64,000 nucleotides of DNA, taken from NCBI RefSeq assembly GCF_001541315.1, contig NZ_LMVK01000014.1:23342-87341 (forward strand), written 5' to 3'. Source of the DNA: Agrobacterium tumefaciens str. B6. Its GTDB lineage: Bacteria; Pseudomonadota; Alphaproteobacteria; Rhizobiales; Rhizobiaceae. How positions within the stretch are numbered: the stretch's first letter is position 1; every line of letters begins with the position of its first letter. Below are positions 1 to 9,287 of the stretch, in pieces. A program made the position numbers and the translations under genes. Below the pieces are notes generated by a model. It did no database searches. It saw nothing but the letters and a program-made list of their open reading frames with translations, and had not been told where the DNA came from.

Positions 1-225
1 ATGGATCTGGTGCTCGGGCAATTTGCGGAAGACAATATTGCCGGGCTTTCCGATGATCAGCTCGATGAGCTTGAGATCATCATGGCGGAAGAGGATAACG
101 ACCTCGTCAAGATGGTGACCGGCGCGCTTGCCATACCGGAAAAATTCCAGACACCGCTGTTTGAAAAGATCGCCTCCTACCGTCCCGATTTTGATCTCGT
201 CACCGCCGAAACCCTGAAGGCCTGA
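1..225 (+). CDS. sdhE: SdhE/SDHAF2 family FAD assembly factor, 5'-truncated by window edge
   Basis: The 74 visible residues match the C-terminal part of the small SdhE family, which helps attach FAD covalently to the flavoprotein subunit of succinate dehydrogenase. The visible start, MDLVLGQFA, corresponds to the part just after the family's usual RGxxE motif, which should lie left of the window. The ATG at position 1 is therefore probably an internal Met and not the true start, since family members are usually 85-100 residues. The stop lies 3 bases before mfd, so the two are probably co-transcribed. The family call is by recognition of the acidic helical pattern (LSDDQLDELE, DNDL). Confidence 0.8.
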   Translation: MDLVLGQFAEDNIAGLSDDQLDELEIIMAEEDNDLVKMVTGALAIPEKFQTPLFEKIASYRPDFDLVTAETLKA

Positions 226-228
226 AAC

Positions 229-3200
229 ATGATAGCCGGATTCGATGCAAAGCTGGTGGCGTCGGCAGATACGCCGCTGACCATCGGAAATGTGCCCTCC
301 GGCATGGAAGCCCTGCTTCTGGCCGATATGGCGCGGGCGGGGACATCGGTCGCCTATGTCATGTCGGATGGCCAGCGGGTCGCAGATCTCGAACAGATTC
401 TCGGTTTCGTCGCGCCTGACATTCCGGTCATGACGCTGCCGGCCTGGGACTGCCTTCCCTATGACCGCGTGTCACCGAGCGCCGACACCTCGGCGCGCCG
501 GCTGGCGGCGCTTTCCGGTCTCATCAGCCACGCCAGGAAACCGCATCCGGCCATCGTGCTGGTCACCGTCAACGCCATGCTGCAGAAGATGGCGCCGCGC
601 GACATTATCGAGAGCCTCGGCTTTTCGGCGAAGCCCGGCAACCAGATCCGCATGGACGACATCGCCGCACGGCTGGAGCGCAACGGTTTCGACCGTGTGG
701 CGACGGTGCGCGAAGTCGGTGAATTCGCCGTGCGCGGCGGCATTCTCGATGTCTTCGTGCCGGGCACGGAAGAGCCGGTGCGGCTCGATTTCTTCGGCGA
801 CACGCTGGAAAGCATCCGCACCTTCGATCCGGCCAGCCAGCGCACCATCGGCCAGGCGCGCTCGCTCGATCTGAATCCGATGAGCGAAGTGACGCTGACG
901 CCGGATACGATCAGCCGTTTCCGCAAGAATTACCTGTCGCTGTTCGGTGCCGCGACGCGTGACGACGCGCTTTATCAGGCCGTCTCTGAAGGCCGCCGTT
1001 ATGCCGGCATGGAGCACTGGCTGCCGTTGTTTTACGAGAAGCTGGAAACCGCCTTCGATTATCTCGAGGGTTTCCGCATCGTCACCGATCACACGGCGCG
1101 GGAGGCGGCAAAAGAGCGCTCCAAGCTGGTGCTCGATTATTACGATGCGCGCCGCAGCTCCGGTGAAACCAAGGGATCGACGCAGGGCGCGCCCTACAAG
1201 CCGGTTTCGCCCGGCCAGCTCTATCTCGACGGCAAGAGTTTCGATGCCGCACTGGCCGCCGTCAATGCGGTGCGTCTGACACCCTTCAACGAGCAGGATA
1301 GCGAAGGCCGCCCGGTCGCCACGCTCGACGCCCATGTCGGGCCGCGCTGGGCGCGTCCGCCAACCGAAGGCGAGAGCGAAGAACGGGTCAATGTTTTCGA
1401 TCTGGCGGTGAAGCATATTGCCGAGCGCCGGGCCAAGGGCTGGAAGGTGCTGATAACAGGCTGGTCGGAAGGTTCGCTCGACCGGCTGCTGCAGGTGCTG
1501 AACGAGCACGGGCTTGAGAAGATCAAGCCGGTCGCCTCGTTGAAAGAGGTGGAGAAGCTCGGCAAGGGCGAGGCGGCCTCGGCGGTGCTGAGCCTTGAGG
1601 CGGGTTTCGAAACTGGGACGCTCGCGGTCATCGGCGAGCAGGATATTCTCGGCGACCGCATGGTGCGGCGCTCGAAACGCCGCAAGCGCGGTGCTGATTT
1701 CATCTCGGAAGTGGCGGGGCTGGACGAAGGCTCGCTGGTCGTCCATGCCGAGCATGGTATCGGCCGCTTTGTCGGCCTGCGGACAATCGAGGCAGCGGGT
1801 GCGCCGCGCGCCTGCCTGGAACTGCATTATGCCGACGATGCAAAGCTGTTCCTGCCGGTTGAAAACATCGATCTTCTTTCCCGTTACGGCTCCGATGCGG
1901 CGGAAGCCACGCTTGACAAGCTGGGTGGCGGCGCATGGCAGATGCGCAAGGCCAAGCTCAAGAAGCGCCTGCTCGACATGGCCGACGAGCTTATCCGCAT
2001 CGCGGCCGCGCGCCTGGTGCGGCACGCGCCGATTCTGGCGGCACCCGATGGGCTTTACGACGAATTCGCCGCCCGTTTCCCCTATGACGAGACGGAAGAC
2101 CAGCTGAACGCCATCGAGGCGGTCCGCGAGGATCTGGGTGCAGGCCGGCCGATGGATCGCCTCATCTGCGGCGATGTCGGTTTCGGCAAGACCGAAGTGG
2201 CGCTGCGCGCCGCCTTCCTCGCCGCCATGAACGGCGTTCAGGTGGCGGTGGTGGTGCCGACCACTTTGCTCTCTCGCCAGCATTTCCGCACTTTCTCCGA
2301 ACGTTTCCGCGGCCTGCCGATCCGGGTGCAGCAGGCGTCGCGCCTTGTCGGCTCCAAGGAATTGACGCTGACGAAAAAGGAAGTGGCTGATGGCAAGACC
2401 GATATCGTCGTCGGCACCCATGCGCTGCTGGGCGCAGGTATCAACTTCGCCAATCTCGGCCTGCTCATCATCGACGAAGAGCAGCATTTCGGGGTGAAGC
2501 ACAAGGAGCGGCTGAAGGAACTGAAGAGCGATGTGCATGTGCTGACGCTCTCTGCGACGCCCATTCCGCGCACCCTGCAGCTGGCCATGACGGGCGTGCG
2601 CGAACTGTCGCTCATCACCACGCCGCCGGTGGACCGCATGGCGGTGCGCACCTTCATTTCGCCCTTTGATCCGCTTGTCATCCGCGAAACGCTGATGCGT
2701 GAGCATTATCGTGGCGGCCAGAGTTTCTATGTTTGCCCGCGGCTTGCCGACCTCGCCGATATCCATGCCTTCCTGCAATCGGATGTACCGGAGTTGAAGG
2801 TGGCGGTGGCGCATGGGCAGATGCCGGCAGGCGAACTCGAAGACATCATGAACGCCTTTTACGACGGCAAATATGATGTGCTGCTTTCGACCACCATCGT
2901 CGAATCCGGCCTCGACGTGCCGACCGCCAATACGCTGATCGTGCACCGCGCCGACATGTTCGGTCTTGCCCAGCTTTACCAGCTGCGCGGCCGGGTCGGG
3001 CGCTCCAAGGTGCGCGCCTTCGCGCTCTTCACCCTGCCGGTCAACAAGGTGCTGACAACGATGGCGGAGCGGCGGCTGAAGGTGCTGCAATCGCTCGACA
3101 CGCTCGGCGCCGGTTTCCAGCTGGCGAGCCACGACCTCGATATTCGCGGCGCAGGCAATCTGCTCGGCGAAGAACAGTCCGGCCATATCAAGGAAGTCGG

Positions 3201-3726
3201 TTTCGAGCTTTACCAGCAGATGCTGGAAGAGGCGGTTGCCGAAGTGAAGGGCGACGAACAGGTGCAGGATAGCGGCTGGTCGCCGCAAATCTCGGTCGGC
3301 ACCTCCGTTATGATCCCGGAGGATTATGTTCCCGATCTGCATCTACGCATGGGCCTTTACCGCCGTCTCGGCGAGCTTGCGGATATCAGCGAGATCGACG
3401 GTTTTGGCGCGGAAATGATCGATCGTTTCGGCCCCTTGCCGAAAGAGGTTCAGCACCTGCTCAAGATCGTCTACATCAAGTCGCTCTGCCGTATCGCCAA
3501 TGTCGAAAAGTTGGACGCCGGGCCGAAGGGCGTCGTGGTGCAGTTCCGCAACAAGGAATTCCCCAATCCGGCAGCGCTTGTTGGCTATATCGGCAAACAG
3601 GGCACGATGGCGAAGATCCGGCCGGATCACAGCCTGTTCCTCACCCGCGATCTGCCCACGCCTGAAAAGCGGTTGACGGGTGCGGCGATGGTCATGACGC
3701 AGCTTGCGGAACTGGCGCGCTCCTGA
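229..3726 (+). CDS. mfd: Transcription-repair coupling factor Mfd
   Basis: An SF2 translocase of 1165 residues, normal for the family. It removes RNA polymerase stalled at lesions and recruits UvrA. The N-terminal third is the UvrB-like module. The RNA polymerase interaction domain begins near residue 500 (VVHAEHGIGRFVGL). The RecG-like motor carries Walker A GDVGFGKTE near residue 648 and the DEEQ box near residue 749. Motif VI follows (QLRGRVGRS), then the C-terminal inhibitory domain. It starts 3 bases after sdhE, consistent with translational coupling. Nothing in the frame is broken. Confidence 0.97.
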   Translation: MIAGFDAKLVASADTPLTIGNVPSGMEALLLADMARAGTSVAYVMSDGQRVADLEQILGFVAPDIPVMTLPAWDCLPYDRVSPSADTSARRLAALSGLISHARKPHPAIVLVTVNAMLQKMAPRDIIESLGFSAKPGNQIRMDDIAARLERNGFDRVATVREVGEFAVRGGILDVFVPGTEEPVRLDFFGDTLESIRTFDPASQRTIGQARSLDLNPMSEVTLTPDTISRFRKNYLSLFGAATRDDALYQAVSEGRRYAGMEHWLPLFYEKLETAFDYLEGFRIVTDHTAREAAKERSKLVLDYYDARRSSGETKGSTQGAPYKPVSPGQLYLDGKSFDAALAAVNAVRLTPFNEQDSEGRPVATLDAHVGPRWARPPTEGESEERVNVFDLAVKHIAERRAKGWKVLITGWSEGSLDRLLQVLNEHGLEKIKPVASLKEVEKLGKGEAASAVLSLEAGFETGTLAVIGEQDILGDRMVRRSKRRKRGADFISEVAGLDEGSLVVHAEHGIGRFVGLRTIEAAGAPRACLELHYADDAKLFLPVENIDLLSRYGSDAAEATLDKLGGGAWQMRKAKLKKRLLDMADELIRIAAARLVRHAPILAAPDGLYDEFAARFPYDETEDQLNAIEAVREDLGAGRPMDRLICGDVGFGKTEVALRAAFLAAMNGVQVAVVVPTTLLSRQHFRTFSERFRGLPIRVQQASRLVGSKELTLTKKEVADGKTDIVVGTHALLGAGINFANLGLLIIDEEQHFGVKHKERLKELKSDVHVLTLSATPIPRTLQLAMTGVRELSLITTPPVDRMAVRTFISPFDPLVIRETLMREHYRGGQSFYVCPRLADLADIHAFLQSDVPELKVAVAHGQMPAGELEDIMNAFYDGKYDVLLSTTIVESGLDVPTANTLIVHRADMFGLAQLYQLRGRVGRSKVRAFALFTLPVNKVLTTMAERRLKVLQSLDTLGAGFQLASHDLDIRGAGNLLGEEQSGHIKEVGFELYQQMLEEAVAEVKGDEQVQDSGWSPQISVGTSVMIPEDYVPDLHLRMGLYRRLGELADISEIDGFGAEMIDRFGPLPKEVQHLLKIVYIKSLCRIANVEKLDAGPKGVVVQFRNKEFPNPAALVGYIGKQGTMAKIRPDHSLFLTRDLPTPEKRLTGAAMVMTQLAELARS

Positions 3727-3875
3727 CCATGGCACCGGCAGAGTGCGGGCTGTCGTCCATATTACAGCGATGTAACTAAACGGACATGTGCCGGTAGTTT
3801 TCGCGGGCGTAATCTCCATTTCATACCCGGTGCGGCGGATCTGTAGATGCCGCCGGGTCATGAAGGAGCAGGACG

Positions 3876-4217
3876 ATGTGGACCAACATCAACAGGTTTG
3901 CCACCGCTGGTCTGGTTGCTTTGACAATTGCGGGCACCACAATTGCCACCACCAGCCAGGCGGAAGCGCGCAATAATTTCGGCCGCGGCCTTGCGGCCGG
4001 CATTGCCGGCACGATCATTGGCGGAGCGCTGATTGCGGGTGCAAGACACCCGGGTTACGCCTACGCTCCGGCCTATGGTCCGGCTTACGGTCCTCCCGTC
4101 TACGCTGCGCCTGTTTATGGCCCGCCGGTCGCGTACGAACCCGTCTATCCGCGCTGCCACCTTGCCTGGCGACAGAATGCCTGGGGCGACATGTATCGGG
4201 TCAGGGTTTGCGACTGA
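3876..4217 (+). CDS. Small exported Gly/Ala/Pro/Tyr-rich protein
   Basis: A 113-residue protein with a typical N-terminal signal peptide ending near the Ala-rich QAEA. A glycine-rich hydrophobic stretch follows (GLAAGIAGTIIGGALIAG), then repeated Ala-Tyr-Gly-Pro units and a short C-terminal region with two cysteines (CHLAW, RVRVCD). This layout is common in rhizobial cell-envelope proteins of unknown function. A good ribosome binding site (AAGGAGCAGG) lies just before the ATG. It stands alone between mfd and a gene on the other strand. I cannot assign a function. Confidence 0.75.
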   Translation: MWTNINRFATAGLVALTIAGTTIATTSQAEARNNFGRGLAAGIAGTIIGGALIAGARHPGYAYAPAYGPAYGPPVYAAPVYGPPVAYEPVYPRCHLAWRQNAWGDMYRVRVCD

Positions 4218-4272
4218 CAGCTGAGAGCGCCGGCGGCAGGAACAGTCGCCGGTAGTTCCGTATTCTTGTGAC

Positions 4273-5205
4273 CTAAGTCTCGTCTTCCGGTGTGATGCCG
4301 ACGGCCACGTTCTGATCGGTTGCGGCGATCGAGGCGGGCAGCGGCACTTTTCTCTGCTTCTCGCGGATCAGCGTCAATAGGCCGGAGCCAACGATGAGGG
4401 CGATGCCGAAGAGCATCCAGCCATCGATACGGTCGCCGAAAATCAGATAACCGAAAAGGATGGCCCAGAGCATCTGGCTATATTGCGTCGGGCCGATCAT
4501 GGCGGCGGGCGCATATTGGGCGGCATACATGACCAGCACGTTGCCAAGTGCGCCGAGCAGGCCATATCCCGCCAGCAGCAGCCATTGCTCGCCTCCCGGC
4601 GTGACAAAGGTGGGCACCATGGCGACGCCGCTGATGGTGAGACAGCCCAGCACACCCGCCCCATAAAGCGAGACATTCTTTTCCGACGGGCCCATGGCGC
4701 GGAAGATGACGATGCTGAGCGCGCCGCTGAAGCCGCCGATGATGGCGCCGAGATGGCCGATACCCAGTTCACGGAAGCCCGGCCGCAGGATGACCAGTAC
4801 GCCGAGGAAACCGATGATGACTGCGGACCAGCGACGGATGCCCACCTGTTCCTTCAGAAATACCACCGACATGATGGTGACGAAGGAGGGCAAAAGGAAG
4901 ATCAGCGCAAAGGCTTCGGCCATGGAAAGATGGGTAAAGGCGGTCACGCTGCCGACAGCACCGGTGCCGGCAGCAAAAAAGCGGATGATCCACAAAGGAC
5001 GGTTCGTCGTCTTCACCACATCCACCCAGCGATCGTTGCGCTTGCGGATGAAGGGCAGGGCGACGAGCCCGAACAGGGCGCCGAAGAAGGCCGATTCGAT
5101 CGGCGAAATCTGGCCTTCTATAAGTTTAACGCTGGCATCGCTCCAGGCGTAGGCAGCGAGGGCGGCAAAGGCGGGCAGAATGCCTTTCAGGGTCTGGTCG
5201 GACAC
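4273..5205 (-). CDS. DMT superfamily transporter, EamA family
   Basis: A 310-residue protein with about ten hydrophobic segments arranged as two EamA repeats of five helices, the standard drug/metabolite exporter topology. Recognisable landmarks are the first-repeat end (SVVFLKEQVGIRRWSAVIIGFLG) and the second-repeat end (GYLIFGDRIDGWMLFGIALI). Family members export small metabolites or amino acids, but sequence alone does not give the substrate. The DsbA-like gene upstream on the same strand ends about 50 bases before it, so they may share a transcript. The family call is firm, the substrate unknown. Confidence 0.9.
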   Translation of the reverse strand: MSDQTLKGILPAFAALAAYAWSDASVKLIEGQISPIESAFFGALFGLVALPFIRKRNDRWVDVVKTTNRPLWIIRFFAAGTGAVGSVTAFTHLSMAEAFALIFLLPSFVTIMSVVFLKEQVGIRRWSAVIIGFLGVLVILRPGFRELGIGHLGAIIGGFSGALSIVIFRAMGPSEKNVSLYGAGVLGCLTISGVAMVPTFVTPGGEQWLLLAGYGLLGALGNVLVMYAAQYAPAAMIGPTQYSQMLWAILFGYLIFGDRIDGWMLFGIALIVGSGLLTLIREKQRKVPLPASIAATDQNVAVGITPEDET

Positions 5206-5256
5206 GGAAACACCGGGGGAAAATCGAGTTGCAGAAAACCGCCGGTGGTTTGGCCG

Positions 5257-5925
5257 TCAGTTCATCGATCTATGCTCGTCCGCCTTGATTTTTGCAATAT
5301 CCCGCAATGCAGCAATCAGGACATCTGGCGTTTGTGCACCGCTTATGGCGTATTTCTGGTCGATGATGAAGAAGGGTACGCCGGCCACGCCCATCTGCTG
5401 CGCCGCATCAATTTCAGCGATGACGGTGTCCTTGTCCGCCTCCGAGGCGAGAAGCCGTGCCACCACCTGCGCGTCCATGCCCGCCTTTTCGGCTACATCG
5501 ATCAACACGGCGTGGTCGCCGATATTGCGGCCTTCTTCGAAATTGGCCTTGAACAGCCCGGTCACCACCTTCTCCTGGATATCGCGGCCTTCGGAATGCG
5601 CCCAGAGCGACAGGCGGTGCGCGTCGAGTGTGTTCGGGCCGATCTTGATCGCATCAAAATCGTAATGGATGCCGACTTCCTTGCCGAGCTGCACCAGCGT
5701 GGCATGGGCCTGTTCCAGACGCTCCTTGCCGAGTTTTTCCTCGAGAGCTGCTTTCTGGTCGACGCCTTCAGGCGGATAGTCGGGGTTGAGGCGATAGGGA
5801 CGCCAGTTCACGTCGACGCTGATTTCATCCTGCACCTCGGCTATGGCAAGATCGAGCCTTGCCTTGCCGAGATAACACCAGGGGCAGACCATATCCGATA
5901 CGACGTCGATAACGATGCGTTCCAT
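5257..5925 (-). CDS. DsbA/FrnE-like thioredoxin-fold oxidoreductase
   Basis: A 222-residue thioredoxin-fold protein with a CPWC active site at residues 14-17, in the DSBA-like family that includes FrnE and 2-hydroxychromene-2-carboxylate isomerase. There is no signal peptide, so it probably works in the cytoplasm on disulfide exchange. The cis-proline region is visible as GVPFF near the C-terminus, followed by the SGAQ motif typical of this group. It lies directly downstream of a peptide-binding protein gene on the same strand, with a 39-base gap. Confidence 0.9.
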   Translation of the reverse strand: MERIVIDVVSDMVCPWCYLGKARLDLAIAEVQDEISVDVNWRPYRLNPDYPPEGVDQKAALEEKLGKERLEQAHATLVQLGKEVGIHYDFDAIKIGPNTLDAHRLSLWAHSEGRDIQEKVVTGLFKANFEEGRNIGDHAVLIDVAEKAGMDAQVVARLLASEADKDTVIAEIDAAQQMGVAGVPFFIIDQKYAISGAQTPDVLIAALRDIAKIKADEHRSMN

Positions 5926-5964
5926 GGCTTTATCTTCCCTTGTCCTGGACCGGGCAGGGGCGGG

Positions 5965-7812
5965 TTACTGCGCCCGCGCATCCCACCAGGGCTGTTTCTG
6001 ATTGCCTGATATCGGGGTCATATCCGGGCGGTCGATATATTTCCAGCGCGCAACCCATTGCGCACCGATATAATAGAGCGGAATGATGTAGTGGCCGGCA
6101 ACCAGAAGGCGGTCATAGGCGCGCACGGCGGCCTGGAAATCTTCCGTCGAGCGCGCCTGCAGCAGCGCTTCGATCATCCGGTCAATATCGGGATTGGCGG
6201 CGCCCGCATAGTTGAAGCTGCCCTGCGCATCGCGTGAGAGCGAATTCCAGCGGTTGAGCTGCTCCATGCCCGGCGAAAGCGACGACGGCAGGGAGCGGAT
6301 GATCATGTCGTAATCGAAGCTGTTCGAGCGGGCCTGATATTGCCCGTCATCGACCGAGCGGATGCCCATGGCGACGCCGATCAGATTGAGAGAACGCTGA
6401 TAGGCAAGCGCGATGCGCTCCTGAGCGGGGTTCTGTGTCATGATCTCGAAGGCGAGCTGGCGGCCGTTGGCGTCGGACATCCTGCCGTTCCTGATGCTGT
6501 ATCCGGCCTCTTTCAGCTTGTCGACGGCCATTTTAAGGACCTTGCGGTCCGCACCGGTGGCGTCGGTGGTCGGCAAGGCATAGGTGCCGGCCAGTAGCTG
6601 CGGAGGCATGGTCTTAGCCGCGTCGCCGAGCAGCGCCAGCTCGCGTTCGTCCGCGGCATTGCCATAGGCGCCGAGCGGCGAATTCTGCCAGTAACTCTGT
6701 GTCCGCTTGAAGGAGCCGCCGAGAATGTTTCTGTTCATCCACTCGAAATCGAACGCGTAGGTAAGGCCTTCGCGCACCTTCTCGTCGGCGAAGACGGCGC
6801 GGCGGGTGTTGAAGACGAGACCGAACATGCCTGTCGGCAGGCGCGGCTGGAAGACGTCCTTGACGATGTCGCCGCGATGGACGGCGGGGAAATTGTAAGC
6901 CTGTCCCCAATGGGAGGTGTCGGAGGTGCCGTTGATGGCGTCGCCTTCGGGATAGATGTCGATATCGCCCTTCTTGAAGGCCTCGAACATGGTGGTGACC
7001 TGCAGGAAATAGGTCACGCTGATCTCGTCGTAATTGTCGAAGCCGACCTTGCCCGGAATGTCTTTGCCCCAATAGTCCGGATTGCGCTCCCAGATGATTC
7101 GTTCGCCCGGCCGCAGGGTCTTGATTCGGTATGGACCCGAGCCGACGACTGCGCCGAGGCCGGCCTGTTCGAATTTTTCCGGATCGATCGCATGTTTCGG
7201 CAGGATCGGGGTGGAGGAGGCGAGAATGAGCGGCGTTTCGCGGTTGGCCTTGTCGTTGAAGGTGAAACGCACGCTGCGATCACCGATCTTTTCCAGCTTC
7301 GCCACCCCGTCCAGACGGCTGTTGAAGGGCGGGCGGCCTTTTTCCTTCAGAAGATTGAAGGTGAAGATCACGTCATCTGCGGTCACCGGCTCGCCGTCGG
7401 ACCATTTTGCCTTCGGGTTGATGTTGAACTGGACGAAGCTTCGCTCCTCATCCCACTCCACTGTTTCGGCCAAGAGGCCGTAAAGGCTGAAAGGCTCATC
7501 GCTGGAGCGCAGCATCAGGGGTTCGTAGAGAAGATTGCCGAATTCCGGGTCCCAGACGCCGCGCGCGGTGGTGCGCATTCCCTTGAGAACGAAGGGATTG
7601 AGGCTGTCGAAGGTGCCGACGACGCCATAGGAGATGCGGCCGCCTTTCTTCACGTCAGGATTGACATAAGGAAGGTGCCTGAAGTCTGCGGGGAGCTCCG
7701 GCGTGCCGTGCATGGAAATGCCGTGCAGCGGCTGCGCCAGGGCGTTCCCGGCGGGAAGCAGGGATGATCCCAAAAGGAACAATGCGGGGATGAGGGCCGC
7801 AAGGTTGCGCAT
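5965..7812 (-). CDS. Periplasmic peptide/oligopeptide-binding protein (SBP family 5, YejA-like)
   Basis: A solute-binding protein of about 615 residues for an ABC transporter. I start it at the Met of MRNLAALIPALF, which opens a clean signal peptide ending at NALAQ; six residues further upstream are also in frame. The mature protein has family-5 landmarks: HGTPELPADF, an SLNPFVLKG segment, AKWSDGEPVTADDVIFTF and GSGPYRI. This resembles YejA, the microcin C/peptide-binding component. No permease or ATPase genes are adjacent, so the partner system must be encoded elsewhere. Confidence 0.9.
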   Translation of the reverse strand: MRNLAALIPALFLLGSSLLPAGNALAQPLHGISMHGTPELPADFRHLPYVNPDVKKGGRISYGVVGTFDSLNPFVLKGMRTTARGVWDPEFGNLLYEPLMLRSSDEPFSLYGLLAETVEWDEERSFVQFNINPKAKWSDGEPVTADDVIFTFNLLKEKGRPPFNSRLDGVAKLEKIGDRSVRFTFNDKANRETPLILASSTPILPKHAIDPEKFEQAGLGAVVGSGPYRIKTLRPGERIIWERNPDYWGKDIPGKVGFDNYDEISVTYFLQVTTMFEAFKKGDIDIYPEGDAINGTSDTSHWGQAYNFPAVHRGDIVKDVFQPRLPTGMFGLVFNTRRAVFADEKVREGLTYAFDFEWMNRNILGGSFKRTQSYWQNSPLGAYGNAADERELALLGDAAKTMPPQLLAGTYALPTTDATGADRKVLKMAVDKLKEAGYSIRNGRMSDANGRQLAFEIMTQNPAQERIALAYQRSLNLIGVAMGIRSVDDGQYQARSNSFDYDMIIRSLPSSLSPGMEQLNRWNSLSRDAQGSFNYAGAANPDIDRMIEALLQARSTEDFQAAVRAYDRLLVAGHYIIPLYYIGAQWVARWKYIDRPDMTPISGNQKQPWWDARAQ

Positions 7813-8118
7813 GTCACTGTCCTGTCTCAACTGTCCGTCCGATGTGCGTCACGACCGTTTATCATCATGATTCTGGCAGATATGTAGCACACGGACATGG
7901 TGCGACCCATCCAAGCGCGGGAAATCTTGGGTCAGCTCAAGAAAAAGTTAAAGAAGTGCTGGATATCGCCGCGATCGGCATGTAACAGGGTGGCCGGAAG
8001 AGACGGGTCACGCATTTGCCTCATTTAAACGACAGTTGAACGGGCAGAAGGATACCGCCATCGACGAACAGGGCCTTAACGGTTCTGTTCTGGCAGACAT
8101 TCAGGAGACGGAACTCTT
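7813..8118. other. Divergent intergenic region, no gene seen
   Basis: About 306 bases between the leftward peptide-binding protein gene and the rightward ialB gene. It must hold both promoters. I see no open frame, strong hairpin or recognised operator in it. Confidence 0.5.
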
Positions 8119-8775
8119 ATGATGCAAAAGGCAAACACATTCACCCGGACGGCTCTGTCCGCTCTGGTCCTCTCTCTGGGCGCGGTTTCCGCTCCGGCCA
8201 TCTCGCAGGCACAGGATGCTGCTCCCGCCGCCCAGGGCGCCGGCGCTCCGCCGCTCGGCTGGTTCAAGACCTGCTCCAAGCAGGAAGACAACGATGTCTG
8301 CGTCGTGCAGAACGTGGTTCTCGCCCAGAACGGCCAGATGATCACCGCTGTCGGCCTCATCACCGTTGAAGGCAAGGTTAACCGCAAGCTGCTGCAGGTT
8401 TCCGTTCCGACCGCGCGTCTCATTCCTCCTGGTGTGATGATGCAGATCGACGGCGGCAAGGGCCAGAAGCTCGACTACGCCGTTTGCCTTCCCGACAAGT
8501 GCACGGCCGAAGTTCCGCTGACGGACGCCATGATCGCTTCCCTGAAGAAGGGTAGCGAGGTGGTCTTCACCTCCATCAACTTCCGCCGCGCGCCGAACCC
8601 CATCAAGATCGCGCTCTCCGGCTTCACCGGCGCGTTTGACGGCCCGGCGATCACCCAGTCGCAGCTGGCCGAAAGCCAGCGCAGCCTGCAGGAAGGCATG
8701 CAGAAGAAGGCTGAAGAGGCTCGCAAGAAGCTGGAAGCCGCTCAGGATGCCGCCAAGGGCGCTCCGAAGCCCTGA
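8119..8775 (+). CDS. Invasion-associated locus B (IalB) family protein
   Basis: A 218-residue exported protein with a signal peptide cleaved near AISQAQ. The IalB core follows: GWFKTCSKQEDNDVCVVQN, a central beta-rich region ending in VCLPDKC, then the ALSGFTGAF motif. The four cysteines probably form disulfides. The last 35 residues are a highly charged Ala/Lys/Glu helix (QKKAEEARKKLEAAQDAAK). IalB proteins were named in Bartonella for erythrocyte invasion; in plant-associated rhizobia the role is unclear, probably envelope-related. ATG ATG occurs at the start and either could initiate. A strong terminator follows. Confidence 0.9.
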   Translation: MMQKANTFTRTALSALVLSLGAVSAPAISQAQDAAPAAQGAGAPPLGWFKTCSKQEDNDVCVVQNVVLAQNGQMITAVGLITVEGKVNRKLLQVSVPTARLIPPGVMMQIDGGKGQKLDYAVCLPDKCTAEVPLTDAMIASLKKGSEVVFTSINFRRAPNPIKIALSGFTGAFDGPAITQSQLAESQRSLQEGMQKKAEEARKKLEAAQDAAKGAPKP

Positions 8776-8800
8776 TTGCAGCGTAAGCGCTAAAAACAGA

Positions 8801-8830
8801 AAACCGGTCTGGTGACAGACCGGTTTTTTT
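8801..8830 (+). terminator. Rho-independent terminator after ialB-like gene
   Basis: The stem AAACCGGTCTG / CAGACCGGTTT with a short loop, followed by a T run, lies 25 bases after the ialB stop. Confidence 0.9.
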
Positions 8831-8866
8831 ATGTCCCTGGGAGGGTGGGGAGATGGTTGGCGGGCG

Positions 8867-9196
8867 TCAATGCGCCGTTGACATTTTCGGGCGCCATTCG
8901 CCGTTCGGCGCCTTGTCGAAGATGCGGCCGATATTGGGGTTTCGGAGCGGCGTCTCGTTTTCGTCGTGGACGAGGTTCTGCTCGGAAACATAGGCGACAT
9001 ATTCCGTCTCCTCGTTTTCGGCCAGAAGATGATAGAAGGGCTGGTCGCGATCCGGCCTGATTTCCGCGGGAATGGCGTTCCACCATTCCTCGGTATTGGC
9101 ATATTCCGGGTCGACGTCGATGACCACGCCGCGGAACGGAAACACCTTGTGGCGGACGATCTCGCCAAGCGTGAATTTTGCGTCTCTTTGTTTCAT
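8867..9196 (-). CDS. hspQ: Heat shock protein HspQ (YccV family)
   Basis: About 109 residues matching HspQ, first described as a hemimethylated-DNA-binding protein and later as a specificity factor that enhances Lon protease. Conserved landmarks are KFTLGEIVRHKVFPFRGVV, DVDPEY, WW, QPFYHLL and YVSEQNL. I start it at MKQRDAKF; a Met seven codons upstream is in frame but unlike family N-termini. It is transcribed leftward, downstream of the DMT exporter at 9288 but separated from it by a terminator-like hairpin. Confidence 0.93.
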   Translation of the reverse strand: MKQRDAKFTLGEIVRHKVFPFRGVVIDVDPEYANTEEWWNAIPAEIRPDRDQPFYHLLAENEETEYVAYVSEQNLVHDENETPLRNPNIGRIFDKAPNGEWRPKMSTAH

Positions 9197-9246
9197 GGCA
9201 TGAACTTCCTTTCCCACTAATAGTTGGGTGCGGAACGCAAAATATC

Positions 9247-9272
9247 AAGGGCTAGGGGGTATCCCGGCCCTT
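9247..9272 (-). terminator. Probable terminator downstream of DMT exporter
   Basis: The hairpin AAGGGC...GCCCTT has an inner GGG/CCC pair, and ATTTTG follows it on the minus strand. It lies between the exporter stop and the hspQ start. Confidence 0.55.
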
Positions 9273-9287
9273 TCTCTCTATATGGGC

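Noticed and set aside
472..3342. Very long antisense open frame opposite mfd (956 codons)
   Set aside because: It lies wholly within mfd, has His/Arg/Gln-rich composition typical of reversed G+C-rich codons, and has no family resemblance.
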